A stretch of 64,000 nt of DNA from Gammaproteobacteria bacterium (GCA_002711845.1 PASF01000008.1:1-64000); one strand, 5' to 3'. Numbered from the stretch's first letter, positions 1-9,594 are shown. Notes: a model not told the origin generated them from the letters alone. Made by a program: numbers and translations.

Positions 1-1
1 G

Positions 2-1141
2 GAAGAGCGTGATGAACTGCTGGCCAGCCTGCAGGAAGGCCTGGTCATCAAGGGTATCGTCAAGAACCTCACCGACTACGGTGCCTTCGTTGATCTGGGC
101 GGCGTTGATGGTCTGTTGCACATTACCGACATGTCCTGGAAGCGTATCAAGCATCCAAGTGAAATCGTCAATGTTGGCGATGAAATCAAGGTCAAGGTAC
201 TGAAATACGACCGTGAACGTAATCGTGTTTCCCTCGGCCTGAAGCAGCTGGGCGAGGATCCATGGGTTGATATCAAGGCCCGTTATCCGGAGGAAACCAA
301 GGTCAAGGCGCGTGTCACCAACCTGACAGATTACGGCTGTTTCGCCGAACTGGAAGAGGGTGTCGAAGGTCTGGTTCACGTATCGGAAATGGACTGGACG
401 AACAAGAACGTTCACCCGTCGAAGATCGTGCAGCTGGGTGATGAAGTGGAAGTGATGATTCTGGACATCGACGAAGAACGTCGTCGTATTTCTCTGGGCA
501 TCAAGCAGTGCTACCAGAACCCGTGGGATCGTTTTGCCGAGCAGTTCAAGAAAGGCGACAAGATCTCCGGCAGCATCAAATCAATCACTGACTTCGGCAT
601 CTTTATCGGCCTGGACGGTAACATTGATGGCCTGGTGCACCTGTCTGACATCTCCTGGGATGAGTCAGGTGAAGACGCGGTTCGTGCATACAAGAAGGGC
701 GACGAGATTGAAACCGTCATCCTGTCAGTTGATCCGGAGCGTGAGCGGATTTCCCTGGGTATCAAGCAGCTGTCCGAAGACCCGTTCGCCAATTATGTCG
801 GTGAGTTCGAGAAGGGCAGCATCGTCAAGGCGACCATCACTGCTGTTGATGCCAAGTCTGCAACAGTGGATCTGGGCAATGGTGTTGAAGGTTTGCTGCG
901 TGCATCCGAAATCAGCCGCGATAAGGTTGAAGACGCTCGCAACGTGCTGAAAGAAGGCGAGCAGATTGACGTTAAAGTCGTCAGTGTTGATCGCAAGAAT
1001 CGTGTTCTTGGTGTTTCGGTTAAAGCCATTGAAATGGATGACGAGAAAGCTGCGATTCAGGATCACAAGAACCAGGACGTTGCCGCTTCAGGGCCGACAA
1101 CCATTGGTGATCTGATCAAAGCACAAATGGAAAAGAAATAA
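2..1141 (+). CDS. rpsA: 30S ribosomal protein S1 (5'-truncated by window edge)
   Basis: S1 binds mRNA on the 30S subunit and helps structured mRNAs enter the ribosome. The frame is open from base 2 with no start, so the gene begins before the window. About 379 residues remain. They hold four S1/OB repeats, each with the beta-barrel signature ([47 protein letters not shown], and a more diverged [18 protein letters not shown]), which match repeats 3-6 of the six-repeat family. The missing part is the ribosome-docking N-terminus. ihfB follows 19 bases downstream on the same strand, the usual proteobacterial order. Confidence 0.97.
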   Translation, partial: EERDELLASLQEGLVIKGIVKNLTDYGAFVDLGGVDGLLHITDMSWKRIKHPSEIVNVGDEIKVKVLKYDRERNRVSLGLKQLGEDPWVDIKARYPEETKVKARVTNLTDYGCFAELEEGVEGLVHVSEMDWTNKNVHPSKIVQLGDEVEVMILDIDEERRRISLGIKQCYQNPWDRFAEQFKKGDKISGSIKSITDFGIFIGLDGNIDGLVHLSDISWDESGEDAVRAYKKGDEIETVILSVDPERERISLGIKQLSEDPFANYVGEFEKGSIVKATITAVDAKSATVDLGNGVEGLLRASEISRDKVEDARNVLKEGEQIDVKVVSVDRKNRVLGVSVKAIEMDDEKAAIQDHKNQDVAASGPTTIGDLIKAQMEKK

Positions 1142-1160
1142 CTCACTCAAGGAACCTGTC

Positions 1161-1451
1161 ATGACAAAGTCTGAGCTTATCGAGCGCATTGCCGCCAAAC
1201 AGACGCAGTTATCAGCAAAAGATTGCGAGTTTGCCGTCAAAGCGGTCATTGAGTATATGTCTGAGGCTTTGTCAGAAGGCGGCCGGATTGAAATCCGTGG
1301 GTTTGGCAGTTTTTCCCTGCATTATCGTGTACCGCGAATTGGGCGTAATCCCAAAACCGGTACACCGGTTGCGCTGAGTGGAAAACATGTACCACATTTC
1401 AAACCGGGTAAAGAACTGAGAGATCGTGTTAATAACTCGCTGGAGCATTAA
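1161..1451 (+). CDS. ihfB: Integration host factor subunit beta
   Basis: The 96-residue DNA-bending nucleoid protein pairs with IhfA, whose gene is also in this window. It has the HU/IHF fold: N-terminal helices ([14 protein letters not shown]), the EIRGFGSF strand, and the beta-arm signature GRNPKTG followed by [13 protein letters not shown]. The ATG follows an AAGGAACC ribosome site. It lies directly behind rpsA and is probably co-transcribed; a strong hairpin after the stop ends the unit. The distinction from HU rests on the gene position and on the longer C-terminal tail. Confidence 0.96.
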   Translation: MTKSELIERIAAKQTQLSAKDCEFAVKAVIEYMSEALSEGGRIEIRGFGSFSLHYRVPRIGRNPKTGTPVALSGKHVPHFKPGKELRDRVNNSLEH

Positions 1452-1495
1452 CCATCAAAGCATGGCCTGATCCAGATGGGTGCCAACACTGATAT

Positions 1496-1529
1496 AAAAC
1501 GGCGTATTCGCAAGAATGGCGCCGTTTTT
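1496..1529 (+). terminator. Rho-independent terminator after ihfB
   Basis: AAAACGGCG pairs with CGCCGTTTT, and an inner ATTC-GCAA-GAAT stem is capped by a GNRA-type tetraloop. The 3' arm runs into a T tract. It lies 45 bases after the ihfB stop and before lapA. Confidence 0.85.
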
Positions 1530-1576
1530 ATTTGCGGCGCCCGGAAATGGCATGCGTCCATCGGGGGTTACCTGTT

Positions 1577-1867
1577 ATGCGGCGATTCAAACGTTGGCTG
1601 ACATTTTTATTACTGCTACTGATATTCATTGTCAGTGTCGCGTTCTCCATGTGGAATACAACGCCTGTGACATTATCATTTGGCATTCACGAGTTCGCTG
1701 CGCGGCCTGTATCATTTTGGCTGATCATCACGTTTTGTCTTGGTGGGCTGACTGGCGTGGCCATTGGTGCAGGATTAATCCGCGACACGCGTTTGCGTCT
1801 TCGCATAAAGTCACTGGAAAAAGAGCTGCAACAACGGCAACAGTTCAAGCCCGGCGAGACAGACTGA
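1577..1867 (+). CDS. lapA: LapA-domain inner-membrane protein (DUF1049)
   Basis: The 96-residue protein has two membrane segments, roughly residues 7-25 (LTFLLLLLIFIVSVAF) and 42-64 (VSFWLIITFCLGGLTGVAIGA), then a basic coiled tail (RLRLRIKSLEKELQQRQQ). This is the architecture of LapA/YciS, a lipopolysaccharide-assembly-associated protein. I chose the ATG preceded by TCGGGGG rather than an in-frame TTG 45 bases upstream. In Enterobacteriaceae lapA is followed by lapB and then pyrF. Here pyrF follows directly and lapB is absent. The function in this organism is inferred from family membership. Confidence 0.85.
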   Translation: MRRFKRWLTFLLLLLIFIVSVAFSMWNTTPVTLSFGIHEFAARPVSFWLIITFCLGGLTGVAIGAGLIRDTRLRLRIKSLEKELQQRQQFKPGETD

Positions 1868-1897
1868 AAACAGGCATAACCAGGGGGGAAGCTTATC

Positions 1898-2602
1898 GTG
1901 CTGGAGAACAACAGGATTATTATTGCGCTGGATATGGCCAGTGAAGAAGAAGTCATGGCGCTGTTGCGTCAACTGGATCCGGCCAACTGCCGGGTCAAGG
2001 TTGGCAAGGAGCTGTTTACGCGCTTTGGCCCGCAGCTGGTCCGGAAAATCAATGGTCTGGGATTTGATATCTTTCTGGACCTGAAGTTCCATGATATTCC
2101 GAACACCGTACAAAAGGCTGTTGCGGCGGCTGCCGAGCTGGGTGTGTGGATGATCACGTTGCACGCGGCAGGCGGCGCAGACATGTTGCGAGCCGCACAT
2201 GCTGCTATTGCTGACAGTGAGCATAAGCCATTGCTGGTGGCGGTAACCTTGCTGACCAGCCTGCAGGAAGATGATCTTGTCGTGCAGGGTGTGCAGCGCT
2301 CGCCGCTGGAGCAGGTACAACGACTGGCCTCCCTGGCACAGGAGTGCGGTATGGACGGTGTCGTCTGTTCCGCCGCGGAGGCCGGGGAACTTCGCAAGCT
2401 GCTGAGTAAGGATTTTCTGTTGGTGACGCCTGGCATCAGGCCACCGGGTGACGCTGCGCATGACCAGAAGCGAATCGTGACCCCGGCCGCTGCGATCCGG
2501 GCAGGCAGTGATTACCTGGTTATTGGCCGGCCGATTACCCAGGCACGTGAACCCATCGAAAAACTGGCGCGAATACAGCAAGAAATTTTGGATGCCGGCT
2601 GA
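1898..2602 (+). CDS. pyrF: Orotidine 5'-phosphate decarboxylase
   Basis: This enzyme converts OMP to UMP in the last step of de novo pyrimidine synthesis. The 234-residue TIM barrel opens with RIIIALDMAS and carries the catalytic FLDLKFHDIPNTV motif (the D-x-K-x-x-D network), with TPGIRPPGDAAHDQKR as the phosphate-binding loop near the C-terminus. It starts at GTG, supported by CAGGGGGGAAG eight bases upstream. It lies 30 bases after lapA and may be co-transcribed with it. Confidence 0.97.
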   Translation: MLENNRIIIALDMASEEEVMALLRQLDPANCRVKVGKELFTRFGPQLVRKINGLGFDIFLDLKFHDIPNTVQKAVAAAAELGVWMITLHAAGGADMLRAAHAAIADSEHKPLLVAVTLLTSLQEDDLVVQGVQRSPLEQVQRLASLAQECGMDGVVCSAAEAGELRKLLSKDFLLVTPGIRPPGDAAHDQKRIVTPAAAIRAGSDYLVIGRPITQAREPIEKLARIQQEILDAG

Positions 2603-2692
2603 ATCCTGTGCTAAAACCTGATGAGCTCCTGCCTGAAATAGACAGGAGGCTTTGATGTACCATTGTGTTCAATATGGAAAAGGAGATTCCAC

Positions 2693-3040
2693 ATGCAAAC
2701 AGCAACGCGCTATATCAAATTGAGTTTCAAATCTTTCCTGTTTTGCCTGGCAACCTGCACCGCGGTGTTTTCGGTCTCGGTCGGCGCCAGTGCTCAGGAG
2801 TCACCGGCATCGACTGAAATAGTGGTCGAACAACAGGTCAATATCAATACGGCGGACGCCGAAACATTGGCGCTGGCACTGGACGGCGTGGGTATGACCC
2901 GGGCAATGGATATCATTGCCTATCGCGAGCAAAACGGCGAATTCGAGACGGTTGAGCAGTTGCAGGAGGTCAGTGGTATCGGGCCGGCGACTCTCGAGCG
3001 GAATCGGGCGCGTATTTTGCTGTCAGATTCAACCGAGTAA
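2693..3040 (+). CDS. ComEA-like helix-hairpin-helix exported protein
   Basis: The 115-residue protein has a signal peptide (hydrophobic core FLFCLATCTAVFSVSVG, likely cut after GASA) and one C-terminal helix-hairpin-helix pair: VNINTADAETLALAL, then GVGMTRAMDII and VSGIGPATLERNRARIL. This is the ComEA DNA-binding module found in competence proteins and in small periplasmic proteins of non-competent bacteria. An AAAAGGAG site precedes the ATG; an in-frame ATG 30 bases upstream lacks one. No other competence gene is nearby, so a role in DNA uptake is possible but unproven. Confidence 0.85.
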   Translation: MQTATRYIKLSFKSFLFCLATCTAVFSVSVGASAQESPASTEIVVEQQVNINTADAETLALALDGVGMTRAMDIIAYREQNGEFETVEQLQEVSGIGPATLERNRARILLSDSTE

Positions 3041-3069
3041 CGACGCGGACAACCCGCTTACGGTAGAAT

Positions 3070-3092
3070 GGGAGCCCTGTTTCGGGGCTCCC
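3070..3092. terminator. Hairpin after the ComEA-like gene
   Basis: GGGAGCCC pairs perfectly with GGGCTCCC around a 7-base loop. No T tract follows on the + strand, so it may be a weak or factor-assisted terminator or an RNA-stability hairpin. Confidence 0.5.
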
Positions 3093-3167
3093 TGATGGCC
3101 AGCACCGATAGACACTAAAAGTGGCCGCTGCCCTCGTCGACAGCCGGCGATTGATGATGGATTCATT

Positions 3168-4202
3168 ATGTGGGTTTGGTTGGCATTGCCAGGTGCCTTG
3201 CTGCTGTCCTGGTTAATTTGTGCATTGCTCGTTCGACGCGGCGGCTGGTTGATGGATGTGCCGGTTGAGCGTAGTGCGCATCAACGGGCAACGCCTCGCG
3301 GTGGCGGTATCGCCATTGTTGTCAGCCTCTACAGCTTTCTTGTCATGCTTGCCAGCCAGGGGTTGCTGAACCTGTTCCAGTTTAGCGTTCTGCTCTGTGC
3401 TGTGCCGGTCGCTGTGGCCGGGTTTGCCGATGATATTCGCTCCCTCTCTGTTAAAGTGCGATTGCCCGTGCATCTGCTGGCGGCGCTTATTGCGCTGGTG
3501 TTGCTGGGCCCGGTACCAGAACCATTTTTCAGTGGCCTGATCGAGTTGCCCTATATACTGATGTCAGCGCTGTTGATGATCGCTCTGGTGTGGCTGCTCA
3601 ATCTGTATAACTTCATGGATGGGATCGATACGCTGGCAGCGGGTCAGTGTCTGTTCGTCAGCGGGGCGGCCGCGATCTTGTTGCCCGACTCGCAGACCGC
3701 TCTGGCCTGGGTTTGTGGCGGTCTGTTTTTTGCGACGTTGGGGTTCTTTTTATGGAATCTGCCACCCGCCAGATTGTTCATGGGTGATGTCGGCAGCACC
3801 TTCCTGGGCTTTTTCCTGGGGCTGCTGGGGTTGCTCAGTCATTTTGACGGCAGCCTTTCGGTCTGGGTGTGGGTGCTGCTAATGGGTGTTTTTATCGCAG
3901 ACACCACCTGTACACTGTTACGGCGCTGGGTGTCGGGTTTCAGTGTAACCCAGGGGCACAGCACCCATGCCTATCAGCATCTGGCACGCCGGCTGGGCAG
4001 CCATGGCCGGGTCGCCCTGTTGCTGACGGCGGTGAACCTGGTCTGGTTTTTCCCGTTGGCCTGGCTGGCTGCGGTATACCCTGAATATGGGGTAGTGCTG
4101 GCATTCTCTGGTATAGTACCGTTAATGTTTGTAGCTGCCGTATTGGGAGCAGGGACTGAGGCCGGTACCCTCGGAGGCGCCGAGACAAAGGATCAGGCAT
4201 GA
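3168..4202 (+). CDS. Undecaprenyl-phosphate sugar-1-phosphate transferase (WbpL/WecA-like, MraY family)
   Basis: This 344-residue polytopic membrane enzyme starts a lipid-linked glycan by moving a HexNAc-1-phosphate from a UDP-sugar to undecaprenyl phosphate. Family motifs are intact: AGFADDIRSL (the catalytic Asp pair), NLYNFMDGID, the LFMGDVGST loop, and a HSTHAYQHLARRLG segment like the C-terminal cytoplasmic loop of WbpL/WecA. About ten hydrophobic segments are visible. The stop overlaps the next start (ATGA), so it is translationally coupled to a WbpM-like dehydratase. WbpL and WbpM bracket O-antigen synthesis in Pseudomonas. WbpL rather than WecA is inferred from this pairing. Confidence 0.88.
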   Translation: MWVWLALPGALLLSWLICALLVRRGGWLMDVPVERSAHQRATPRGGGIAIVVSLYSFLVMLASQGLLNLFQFSVLLCAVPVAVAGFADDIRSLSVKVRLPVHLLAALIALVLLGPVPEPFFSGLIELPYILMSALLMIALVWLLNLYNFMDGIDTLAAGQCLFVSGAAAILLPDSQTALAWVCGGLFFATLGFFLWNLPPARLFMGDVGSTFLGFFLGLLGLLSHFDGSLSVWVWVLLMGVFIADTTCTLLRRWVSGFSVTQGHSTHAYQHLARRLGSHGRVALLLTAVNLVWFFPLAWLAAVYPEYGVVLAFSGIVPLMFVAAVLGAGTEAGTLGGAETKDQA

Positions 4203-6190
4203 ATCTGTACACCATACCGTTATCGCGAACCGTCAAACAGGCGTTATTGATGCTTGTGGATGGGGTCATGCTGGCCCTGGCCGCCTGGCTGGCTTTCAAC
4301 ATGTTGCGCATTGATGCCGGCGCACTGGCAGACCGGATGGTGTTGTTTACCGGGCTGGCGATTCTGATCAGCGTACTGGGATTTTTCCGCATCGGCCTGT
4401 ATCGTGCGCTGTTGCTGTATATGGGCGTGCAGTCAGGGTTCATTGTGCTGCAGGGTGTCACCATCGCAGCAGGCCTGTTCGGCGCAGTTTATTACCTGGC
4501 GCTGTCACCCCAGGAACCCAACAATGCCGTAGTCCCCATTTTCTGGATGCTGGCTTTGCTGTTTATCGGTGGCAGCCGGTTTGTGGCGAAACTGGCGCTG
4601 CAAAGCCTGATTCACAATTTTCGCCCCAAAGAGCCTGTTATTATCTACGGTGCGGGCAGCTCAGGCATGCAGCTGGTCGCAGCGTTGCAAAATGGCGATC
4701 AGTATCTGCCGGTGGCATTTGTCGATGACAGCCGGCATATTGTCGGCAGTATCGTCCATGGTATCCGCGTGTACAGTCCCTCGGCACTGACTGAGCTGAT
4801 CAACAATTTTTCGGTCCGTCAGATTCTGCTGGCCATGCCTTCTGCCAGTCATGCCGAACGCAAGGAAATCCTCAACCGCCTCGAGCATTTGCCGGTGCAT
4901 GTCAAAACAGTGCCTGAGCTGTTTGACATGCGTTCTGGCAAGGTGCACGTCGATGAAGTGCGCGATATCGATATCGAAGACCTGCTGGGCCGCGATATCG
5001 TGCCACCGGATCCGAACCTGATGGGCGCGTGCATAACCGGCAAATCAGTCCTTGTTACCGGTGCGGCCGGCTCCATTGGCTCGGAGCTGTGCCGCCAGAT
5101 TATCACCCTGCGTCCGCAAAGGCTGGTGCTGCTGGACAGTTTTGAATTCGGCCTGTATGACATCGAGCTGGAACTGCAGGCCCTGCGCGATTCCCTGTCC
5201 GATACCGGCGACAGCATTCCTACCGAGATTATTGCGCTGCTTGGCAATGTCTGTAACCGCGGTTTGATGGAAGCGGTGATGACCCGATTTGAGGTCAAGA
5301 CTGTTTACCATGTCGCAGCCTACAAACAGGTGCCCATGGTTGAGAAGAACGTGGTCGAAGGCGTACACAACAATGTATTCGGTACGGCCGTGTCAGCGCT
5401 CGCGGCGCAGCAGTGTGGGGTGGCGCATTTCGTCCTGATTTCCACCGACAAGGCGGTGCGACCCACCAACGTCATGGGTGCCACCAAACGCTTTGCTGAG
5501 CAGGTCCTGCAGGCGCTCACGATGACCAAGGGCAGCCCGACCTGTTTCAGTATGGTGCGCTTTGGCAATGTACTGGGTTCGTCCGGGTCGGTGGTGCCAC
5601 TGTTTCGGCGGCAGATCAGTGAAGGCGGGCCGGTCACGGTGACGCATCCAGAGGTAACCCGCTATTTCATGACAGTCGAGGAGGCTGCCCAGCTGGTTAT
5701 CCAGGCTGGTTCAATGGCCAGTGGCGGCGATGTTTTTGTGCTCGACATGCATGACCCGATCAAGATTGTTGATCTGGCGCGGAAGATGATCCACCTGATG
5801 GGCTACGATGTCCGCGACGAGAACTCCTATCGCGGTGATATCGCCATCGAATATTCGGGCCTGCGCCCTGGCGAAAAACTGTTTGAGGAGTTGTTGATTG
5901 GCGAGTCTGTGACAGGTACAGAGCATCCCAAGATCATGCGGGCCGAGGAGGATTATCTGCCCTGGGAAAATCTGGAACCGATGCTGAACGAACTACAGGC
6001 AGCCTGCTCAAATATGGATCTGGCAGGTATACGGCAGATTCTGATGCGTGCCGTGGATGGTTTTGAGCCGGAAACCCTGGCCGATGACCCGTTGTGGTTG
6101 AGCCAGCCGTTGGCGGCAGTCCCACCAGCAGAGGCAGTGCCTGTTCTGCGCACTGCCTCGGCCAAGGTGACGCCGCTGCGTAAACGCTAG
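4199..6190 (+). CDS. UDP-HexNAc 4,6-dehydratase/epimerase, long membrane form (WbpM/CapD-like)
   Basis: The 663-residue protein has four N-terminal membrane helices (about residues 12-115), then a CoA-binding/Rossmann-like domain (IIYGAGSSGMQL), then a second NAD(P)-binding dehydratase domain starting at VLVTGAAGSIGSELCRQI. The catalytic region reads STDKAVRPTNVMGATKR. The usual SDR tyrosine is replaced by Met before the catalytic Lys, as in WbpM and PglF. Members convert UDP-GlcNAc to UDP-4-keto-6-deoxy sugars for O-antigen or glycoprotein glycans. It starts inside the stop of the transferase upstream. No glycosyltransferase, flippase or polymerase follows. Confidence 0.9.
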   Translation: MNLYTIPLSRTVKQALLMLVDGVMLALAAWLAFNMLRIDAGALADRMVLFTGLAILISVLGFFRIGLYRALLLYMGVQSGFIVLQGVTIAAGLFGAVYYLALSPQEPNNAVVPIFWMLALLFIGGSRFVAKLALQSLIHNFRPKEPVIIYGAGSSGMQLVAALQNGDQYLPVAFVDDSRHIVGSIVHGIRVYSPSALTELINNFSVRQILLAMPSASHAERKEILNRLEHLPVHVKTVPELFDMRSGKVHVDEVRDIDIEDLLGRDIVPPDPNLMGACITGKSVLVTGAAGSIGSELCRQIITLRPQRLVLLDSFEFGLYDIELELQALRDSLSDTGDSIPTEIIALLGNVCNRGLMEAVMTRFEVKTVYHVAAYKQVPMVEKNVVEGVHNNVFGTAVSALAAQQCGVAHFVLISTDKAVRPTNVMGATKRFAEQVLQALTMTKGSPTCFSMVRFGNVLGSSGSVVPLFRRQISEGGPVTVTHPEVTRYFMTVEEAAQLVIQAGSMASGGDVFVLDMHDPIKIVDLARKMIHLMGYDVRDENSYRGDIAIEYSGLRPGEKLFEELLIGESVTGTEHPKIMRAEEDYLPWENLEPMLNELQAACSNMDLAGIRQILMRAVDGFEPETLADDPLWLSQPLAAVPPAEAVPVLRTASAKVTPLRKR

Positions 6191-6203
6191 CGGCAGCCTG
6201 CGG

Positions 6204-6908
6204 TCAGCGTCGGGTCACTGACTCGATAATGACCGGCTCAACCGGCACATTCTGGTGCTGATTGCGATTGCCGGTTTCGACAGTCGCGATTTCGTCGACA
6301 ACGTCCATACCGCTGATGACTTCGCCAAAGACCGCATAACCGAACTGTTGAGGCGTTCTTCCTGTCTGGTTGAGAAAGTCGTTGTCTACCAGATTGATAA
6401 AAAACTGGCTGGTGGCACTGTCGACAACGTTGGTGCGCGCCATCGCCAGCGTACCGCGATCATTCTGCAATGACGGATCGGCTTCGTTGGTGATTGGCGG
6501 GTAACCGGACATTTCCACAAAGTCGCTGTCGTAGCCACCGCCCTGAATCATGAAGCCGGGAATAACGCGGTGGAAAGTCAGGTTGTCGTATAAACCGTTA
6601 TCGACGTAGCGCAGGAAGTTCTCTACGGAAATTGGTGCGCGATCCGCCCACAACTCGATTTCGACACTGCCCTTGCTGGTTTCCATGACCACCACCGGGT
6701 TGCCATCCATTTCGTCACTGACCGTCTCGGCTGCCTCGGAAACTGCTTCGGTTACCGCTTGTGTCGCATCACTGGCGGCATCCATTGCCTGTTCGGTCAT
6801 TGATTCGAGATCGGCCGGCGCCTCGTTGTCTCCCGAGCATGCGCCCAGGAGCAGGGTGCTGCCCAGCAACATGGCTGTGAATAAGTGTTTATAGCTTTTT
6901 GCAATCAT
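6204..6908 (-). CDS. Cyclophilin-type peptidyl-prolyl isomerase, lipoprotein
   Basis: The 234-residue protein begins with a lipoprotein signal ([15 protein letters not shown], lipobox LLGAC) and a low-complexity acidic/Ala linker (about residues 25-60). A cyclophilin domain follows with [14 protein letters not shown] (catalytic Arg), TSQFFINL and YAVFGEV. It probably isomerises prolyl bonds of envelope proteins while anchored to a membrane. I took the second of two close ATGs because a GGGAT site is well spaced from it. An in-frame start six bases upstream is possible. A candidate -35/-10 pair lies upstream on the same strand. Confidence 0.92.
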   Translation of the reverse strand: MIAKSYKHLFTAMLLGSTLLLGACSGDNEAPADLESMTEQAMDAASDATQAVTEAVSEAAETVSDEMDGNPVVVMETSKGSVEIELWADRAPISVENFLRYVDNGLYDNLTFHRVIPGFMIQGGGYDSDFVEMSGYPPITNEADPSLQNDRGTLAMARTNVVDSATSQFFINLVDNDFLNQTGRTPQQFGYAVFGEVISGMDVVDEIATVETGNRNQHQNVPVEPVIIESVTRR

Positions 6909-6967
6909 AATCATATCCCGCGTAGTCGTACTCAATAGAATTCGAGTCAATTTTGCCCGAGCGACTG

Positions 6968-6996
6968 ATTATAACCGGAGATACAAAGGATGCCAG
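6968..6996 (-). promoter_or_regulatory. Sigma-70-type promoter of the cyclophilin gene
   Basis: Read on the minus strand: CTGGCA, 17 bases, TATAAT. The -10 is perfect and the -35 matches 4 of 6. It sits about 60 bases before the cyclophilin start codon. Confidence 0.6.
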
Positions 6997-7062
6997 TGTT
7001 TGCTTGCTGCCACGCAACGGAGGGCGGGGGCAGGGCAACGATGAACAACAAAAGGGGGGAAT

Positions 7063-7137
7063 TGGCTGCCCAACCTGGACTCGAACCAGGAACCAAGTGA
7101 TTAACAGTCACCTACTCTACCATTGAGCTATTGGGCA
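7063..7137 (-). tRNA. tRNA-Asn (GTT)
   Basis: The full cloverleaf is present on the minus strand: acceptor TGCCCAA/TTGGGCA, D arm GCTC...GAGT, anticodon loop CTGTTAA with anticodon GTT, T arm CCTGG-TTCGAGT-CCAGG, and an encoded CCA end. Length is 75 bases including CCA. A strong promoter lies just upstream on the same strand. Confidence 0.97.
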
Positions 7138-7175
7138 ATCGTGTTGGTCATCTGTGTGACCCCAACAGGACGCGT

Positions 7176-7204
7176 ATACTAATGAGATTTTCAGAAGGGG
7201 TCAA
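7176..7204 (-). promoter_or_regulatory. Sigma-70 promoter of tRNA-Asn
   Basis: Minus strand TTGACC, 17-base spacer, TAGTAT, followed by a GC-rich ACGCG discriminator typical of stable-RNA promoters. It predicts a leader of about 30 bases before the tRNA. Confidence 0.75.
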
Positions 7205-7324
7205 CCCTTCTTTGCCATCTTTTGACGGTCCGCCATTATGCCCGGTCCAACACCTGACCCGTCCGCCAACGGCATCTGTTCTGTCCTTCGCAATCCCGCG
7301 CAGCAACCGTGTATACTTCCGCAG

Positions 7325-9370
7325 ATGACTACAAAATTTAACATGGCATCACCCTTTCAGCCGGCAGGCGATCAGCCGACTGCCATCGAGGCGTTGGTCG
7401 ATGGCCTGGAAGAAGGGCTGCTGGCACAGACCCTGTTGGGTGTCACCGGGTCAGGGAAGACCTTCACCATTGCCAATGTGATCGAGAAGACCCAGCGGCC
7501 GGCACTGGTCATGGCGCCCAACAAAACGCTGGCCGCGCAGCTTTACGGTGAGTTTGCCGAGTTCTTTCCCGACAATGCCGTTGAATATTTCGTTTCCTAC
7601 TATGACTATTACCAGCCTGAGGCATATGTACCGTCTTCCGATCTGTATATCGAGAAAGATTCGTCTATAAACGAGCACATCGAACAGATGCGCCTGTCAG
7701 CAACCAAGGCGCTGCTGGAGCGTCGTGACGTCATTGTGGTTGCCACCGTGTCAGCAATATACGGTCTGGGCGACCCGGGGTCCTACCTGAAAATGGTGCT
7801 GCATCTTGATCGGGGCGACAAGGTCGATCAGCGCTACATTCTGCGCCGGCTGGCTGATATGCAATACACCCGCAATGATATGGAGTTGCAGCGAGCCACC
7901 TATCGGGTGCGGGGAGATGTCATTGATGTGTACCCGGCAGATTCAGAACAGTATGCTGTGCGAATCGAGCTTTTTGATGATGAGATCGAGAACCTGGCGT
8001 TCTTCGATCCGCTGACCGGCGAGGTTTTGAGAAAAGTACCGCGTCTAACTATATTTCCGAAATCGCATTACGTGACGCCCAGAGAAAAGGTGCTTGACGC
8101 GCTTGAACAGATCAAGCTTGAACTAAACGAGCGCGTGCTGCAGCTGGAGAGTAATCATCAACTGGTGGAAGCACAGCGCCTGTCGCAACGGACAAAATTT
8201 GACCTGGAGATGATGACCGAGCTGGGTTATTGCACTGGCATTGAAAACTACTCCCGCTATTTGTCCGGCCGGCAGGCTGGCCAGCCACCACCGACCCTGT
8301 TTGATTATCTGCCCCCCGATGCGCTGGTCATCGTCGATGAGTCACATGTGTCGATTCCGCAGATTGGCGCCATGTACAAAGGCGACCGTTCACGCAAGGA
8401 AACACTGGTACAGTATGGCTTCCGGTTGCCATCGGCCCTGGACAACAGGCCGCTGCGTTTTGAGGAATGGGAGTCTCTGACACCACAACTGATATTCGTA
8501 TCCGCCACGCCGGGGCCGTATGAAAGCGAGCGTGCCGGACAGACCGTCCGCCAGGTCGTGCGCCCGACAGGTCTGATCGACCCGGCTGTGGAGGTTCGTC
8601 CGGCCGGTACTCAGGTGGATGACCTGCTATCGGAAATTCGCCACGTGGTGGCCAGGCAGGAACGTGTGCTGGTGACCGTGCTGACCAAGCGCATGGCGGA
8701 AGACCTGACCGATTACCTGATGGACCATGATGTGCGCGTGCGCTACCTGCATTCCGACATTGATACCGTGGAGCGCTCGGAAATCATCCGCGATCTGCGC
8801 CTGGGTAACTTCGATGTGCTGGTTGGCATCAACCTGTTGCGTGAGGGCCTGGACATTCCGGAAGTGTCGCTGGTAGCGATTCTGGATGCAGACAAGGAAG
8901 GCTTTTTGCGGTCTGAGCGCTCCCTGATTCAGACCATGGGTCGTGCCGCGAGAAATATCCGGGGGCGGGCAATATTGTATGCCGACCGCATTACCGGTTC
9001 CATGCAGCGTGCGATGGATGAAGGTGACCGACGTCGCGAAACCCAGATCGCCTTCAATACTGCCAACAATATTACGCCCGCCGGCGTCAGTAAAAGCATC
9101 ATGGATGTCATGGAGGGCGCCTACGGCGGTGGCAGCGGGGAAGGTAAGGGGCGCAAGCGTAATCGGCAGAGCGCTTCGGTAGCAGAAAAAATCGCCGCTT
9201 ATGGCACCGGGGCGCAGACCGGTATGCCGCACGATGCCAAAACCATCAGCCGCGAAATAACCCAGCTTGAGGCCAGAATGCTGGAGCTGGCAAGGAATCT
9301 CGAGTTTGAAGAGGCCGCTGCCCTGCGAGACAGGGTGGCAAACCTGCGTAAACAGCTTCTGCAGGTCTGA
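7325..9370 (+). CDS. uvrB: UvrABC system protein B
   Basis: UvrB verifies DNA damage and loads UvrC in nucleotide excision repair. The 681-residue protein shows the Walker A loop ([12 protein letters not shown]), the beta-hairpin region ([15 protein letters not shown]), DESHVS (motif II), late helicase motifs ([18 protein letters not shown]), and a C-terminal UVR domain ([16 protein letters not shown]) that contacts UvrC. The chosen ATG aligns with family N-termini ([11 protein letters not shown] follows within 12 residues). An in-frame ATG 29 codons upstream gives an untypical extension. No clear ribosome site precedes the chosen start, and I found no canonical LexA box. Confidence 0.97.
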   Translation: MTTKFNMASPFQPAGDQPTAIEALVDGLEEGLLAQTLLGVTGSGKTFTIANVIEKTQRPALVMAPNKTLAAQLYGEFAEFFPDNAVEYFVSYYDYYQPEAYVPSSDLYIEKDSSINEHIEQMRLSATKALLERRDVIVVATVSAIYGLGDPGSYLKMVLHLDRGDKVDQRYILRRLADMQYTRNDMELQRATYRVRGDVIDVYPADSEQYAVRIELFDDEIENLAFFDPLTGEVLRKVPRLTIFPKSHYVTPREKVLDALEQIKLELNERVLQLESNHQLVEAQRLSQRTKFDLEMMTELGYCTGIENYSRYLSGRQAGQPPPTLFDYLPPDALVIVDESHVSIPQIGAMYKGDRSRKETLVQYGFRLPSALDNRPLRFEEWESLTPQLIFVSATPGPYESERAGQTVRQVVRPTGLIDPAVEVRPAGTQVDDLLSEIRHVVARQERVLVTVLTKRMAEDLTDYLMDHDVRVRYLHSDIDTVERSEIIRDLRLGNFDVLVGINLLREGLDIPEVSLVAILDADKEGFLRSERSLIQTMGRAARNIRGRAILYADRITGSMQRAMDEGDRRRETQIAFNTANNITPAGVSKSIMDVMEGAYGGGSGEGKGRKRNRQSASVAEKIAAYGTGAQTGMPHDAKTISREITQLEARMLELARNLEFEEAAALRDRVANLRKQLLQV

Positions 9371-9385
9371 GACTGATACTTGCTA

Positions 9386-9414
9386 TTGTAGTTTTGGCTC
9401 GCTGCCCCTATAAT
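9386..9414 (+). promoter_or_regulatory. Sigma-70 promoter of tRNA-Val
   Basis: TTGTAG, 17 bases, TATAAT, located 73 bases before the tRNA and just after the uvrB stop. The -10 is perfect. It probably also supplies readthrough transcription into thrS. Confidence 0.7.
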
Positions 9415-9487
9415 CGCCAACCTTGATAAAAGCACCCTCGCAGCAGTTTGGTCGGCGATATCTGTAAGCAGTTGCAAAGCGATTTAC

Positions 9488-9564
<77 letters not shown>

Positions 9565-9594
9565 CCTTTCTGCCCAAAAGCTGGTATTTCATGA

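Noticed and set aside
7152-7168. CTGT-N9-ACAG resembling a LexA box upstream of uvrB
   Set aside because: The spacer is nine rather than eight bases, the inner sequence is GC-rich instead of AT-rich, and it lies about 160 bases from the uvrB start.
7193-7211. AGAAGGG/CCCTTCT hairpin followed by TT, as a terminator
   Set aside because: It overlaps the -35 and spacer of the well-formed tRNA-Asn promoter on the other strand, and no + strand transcript needs ending there.
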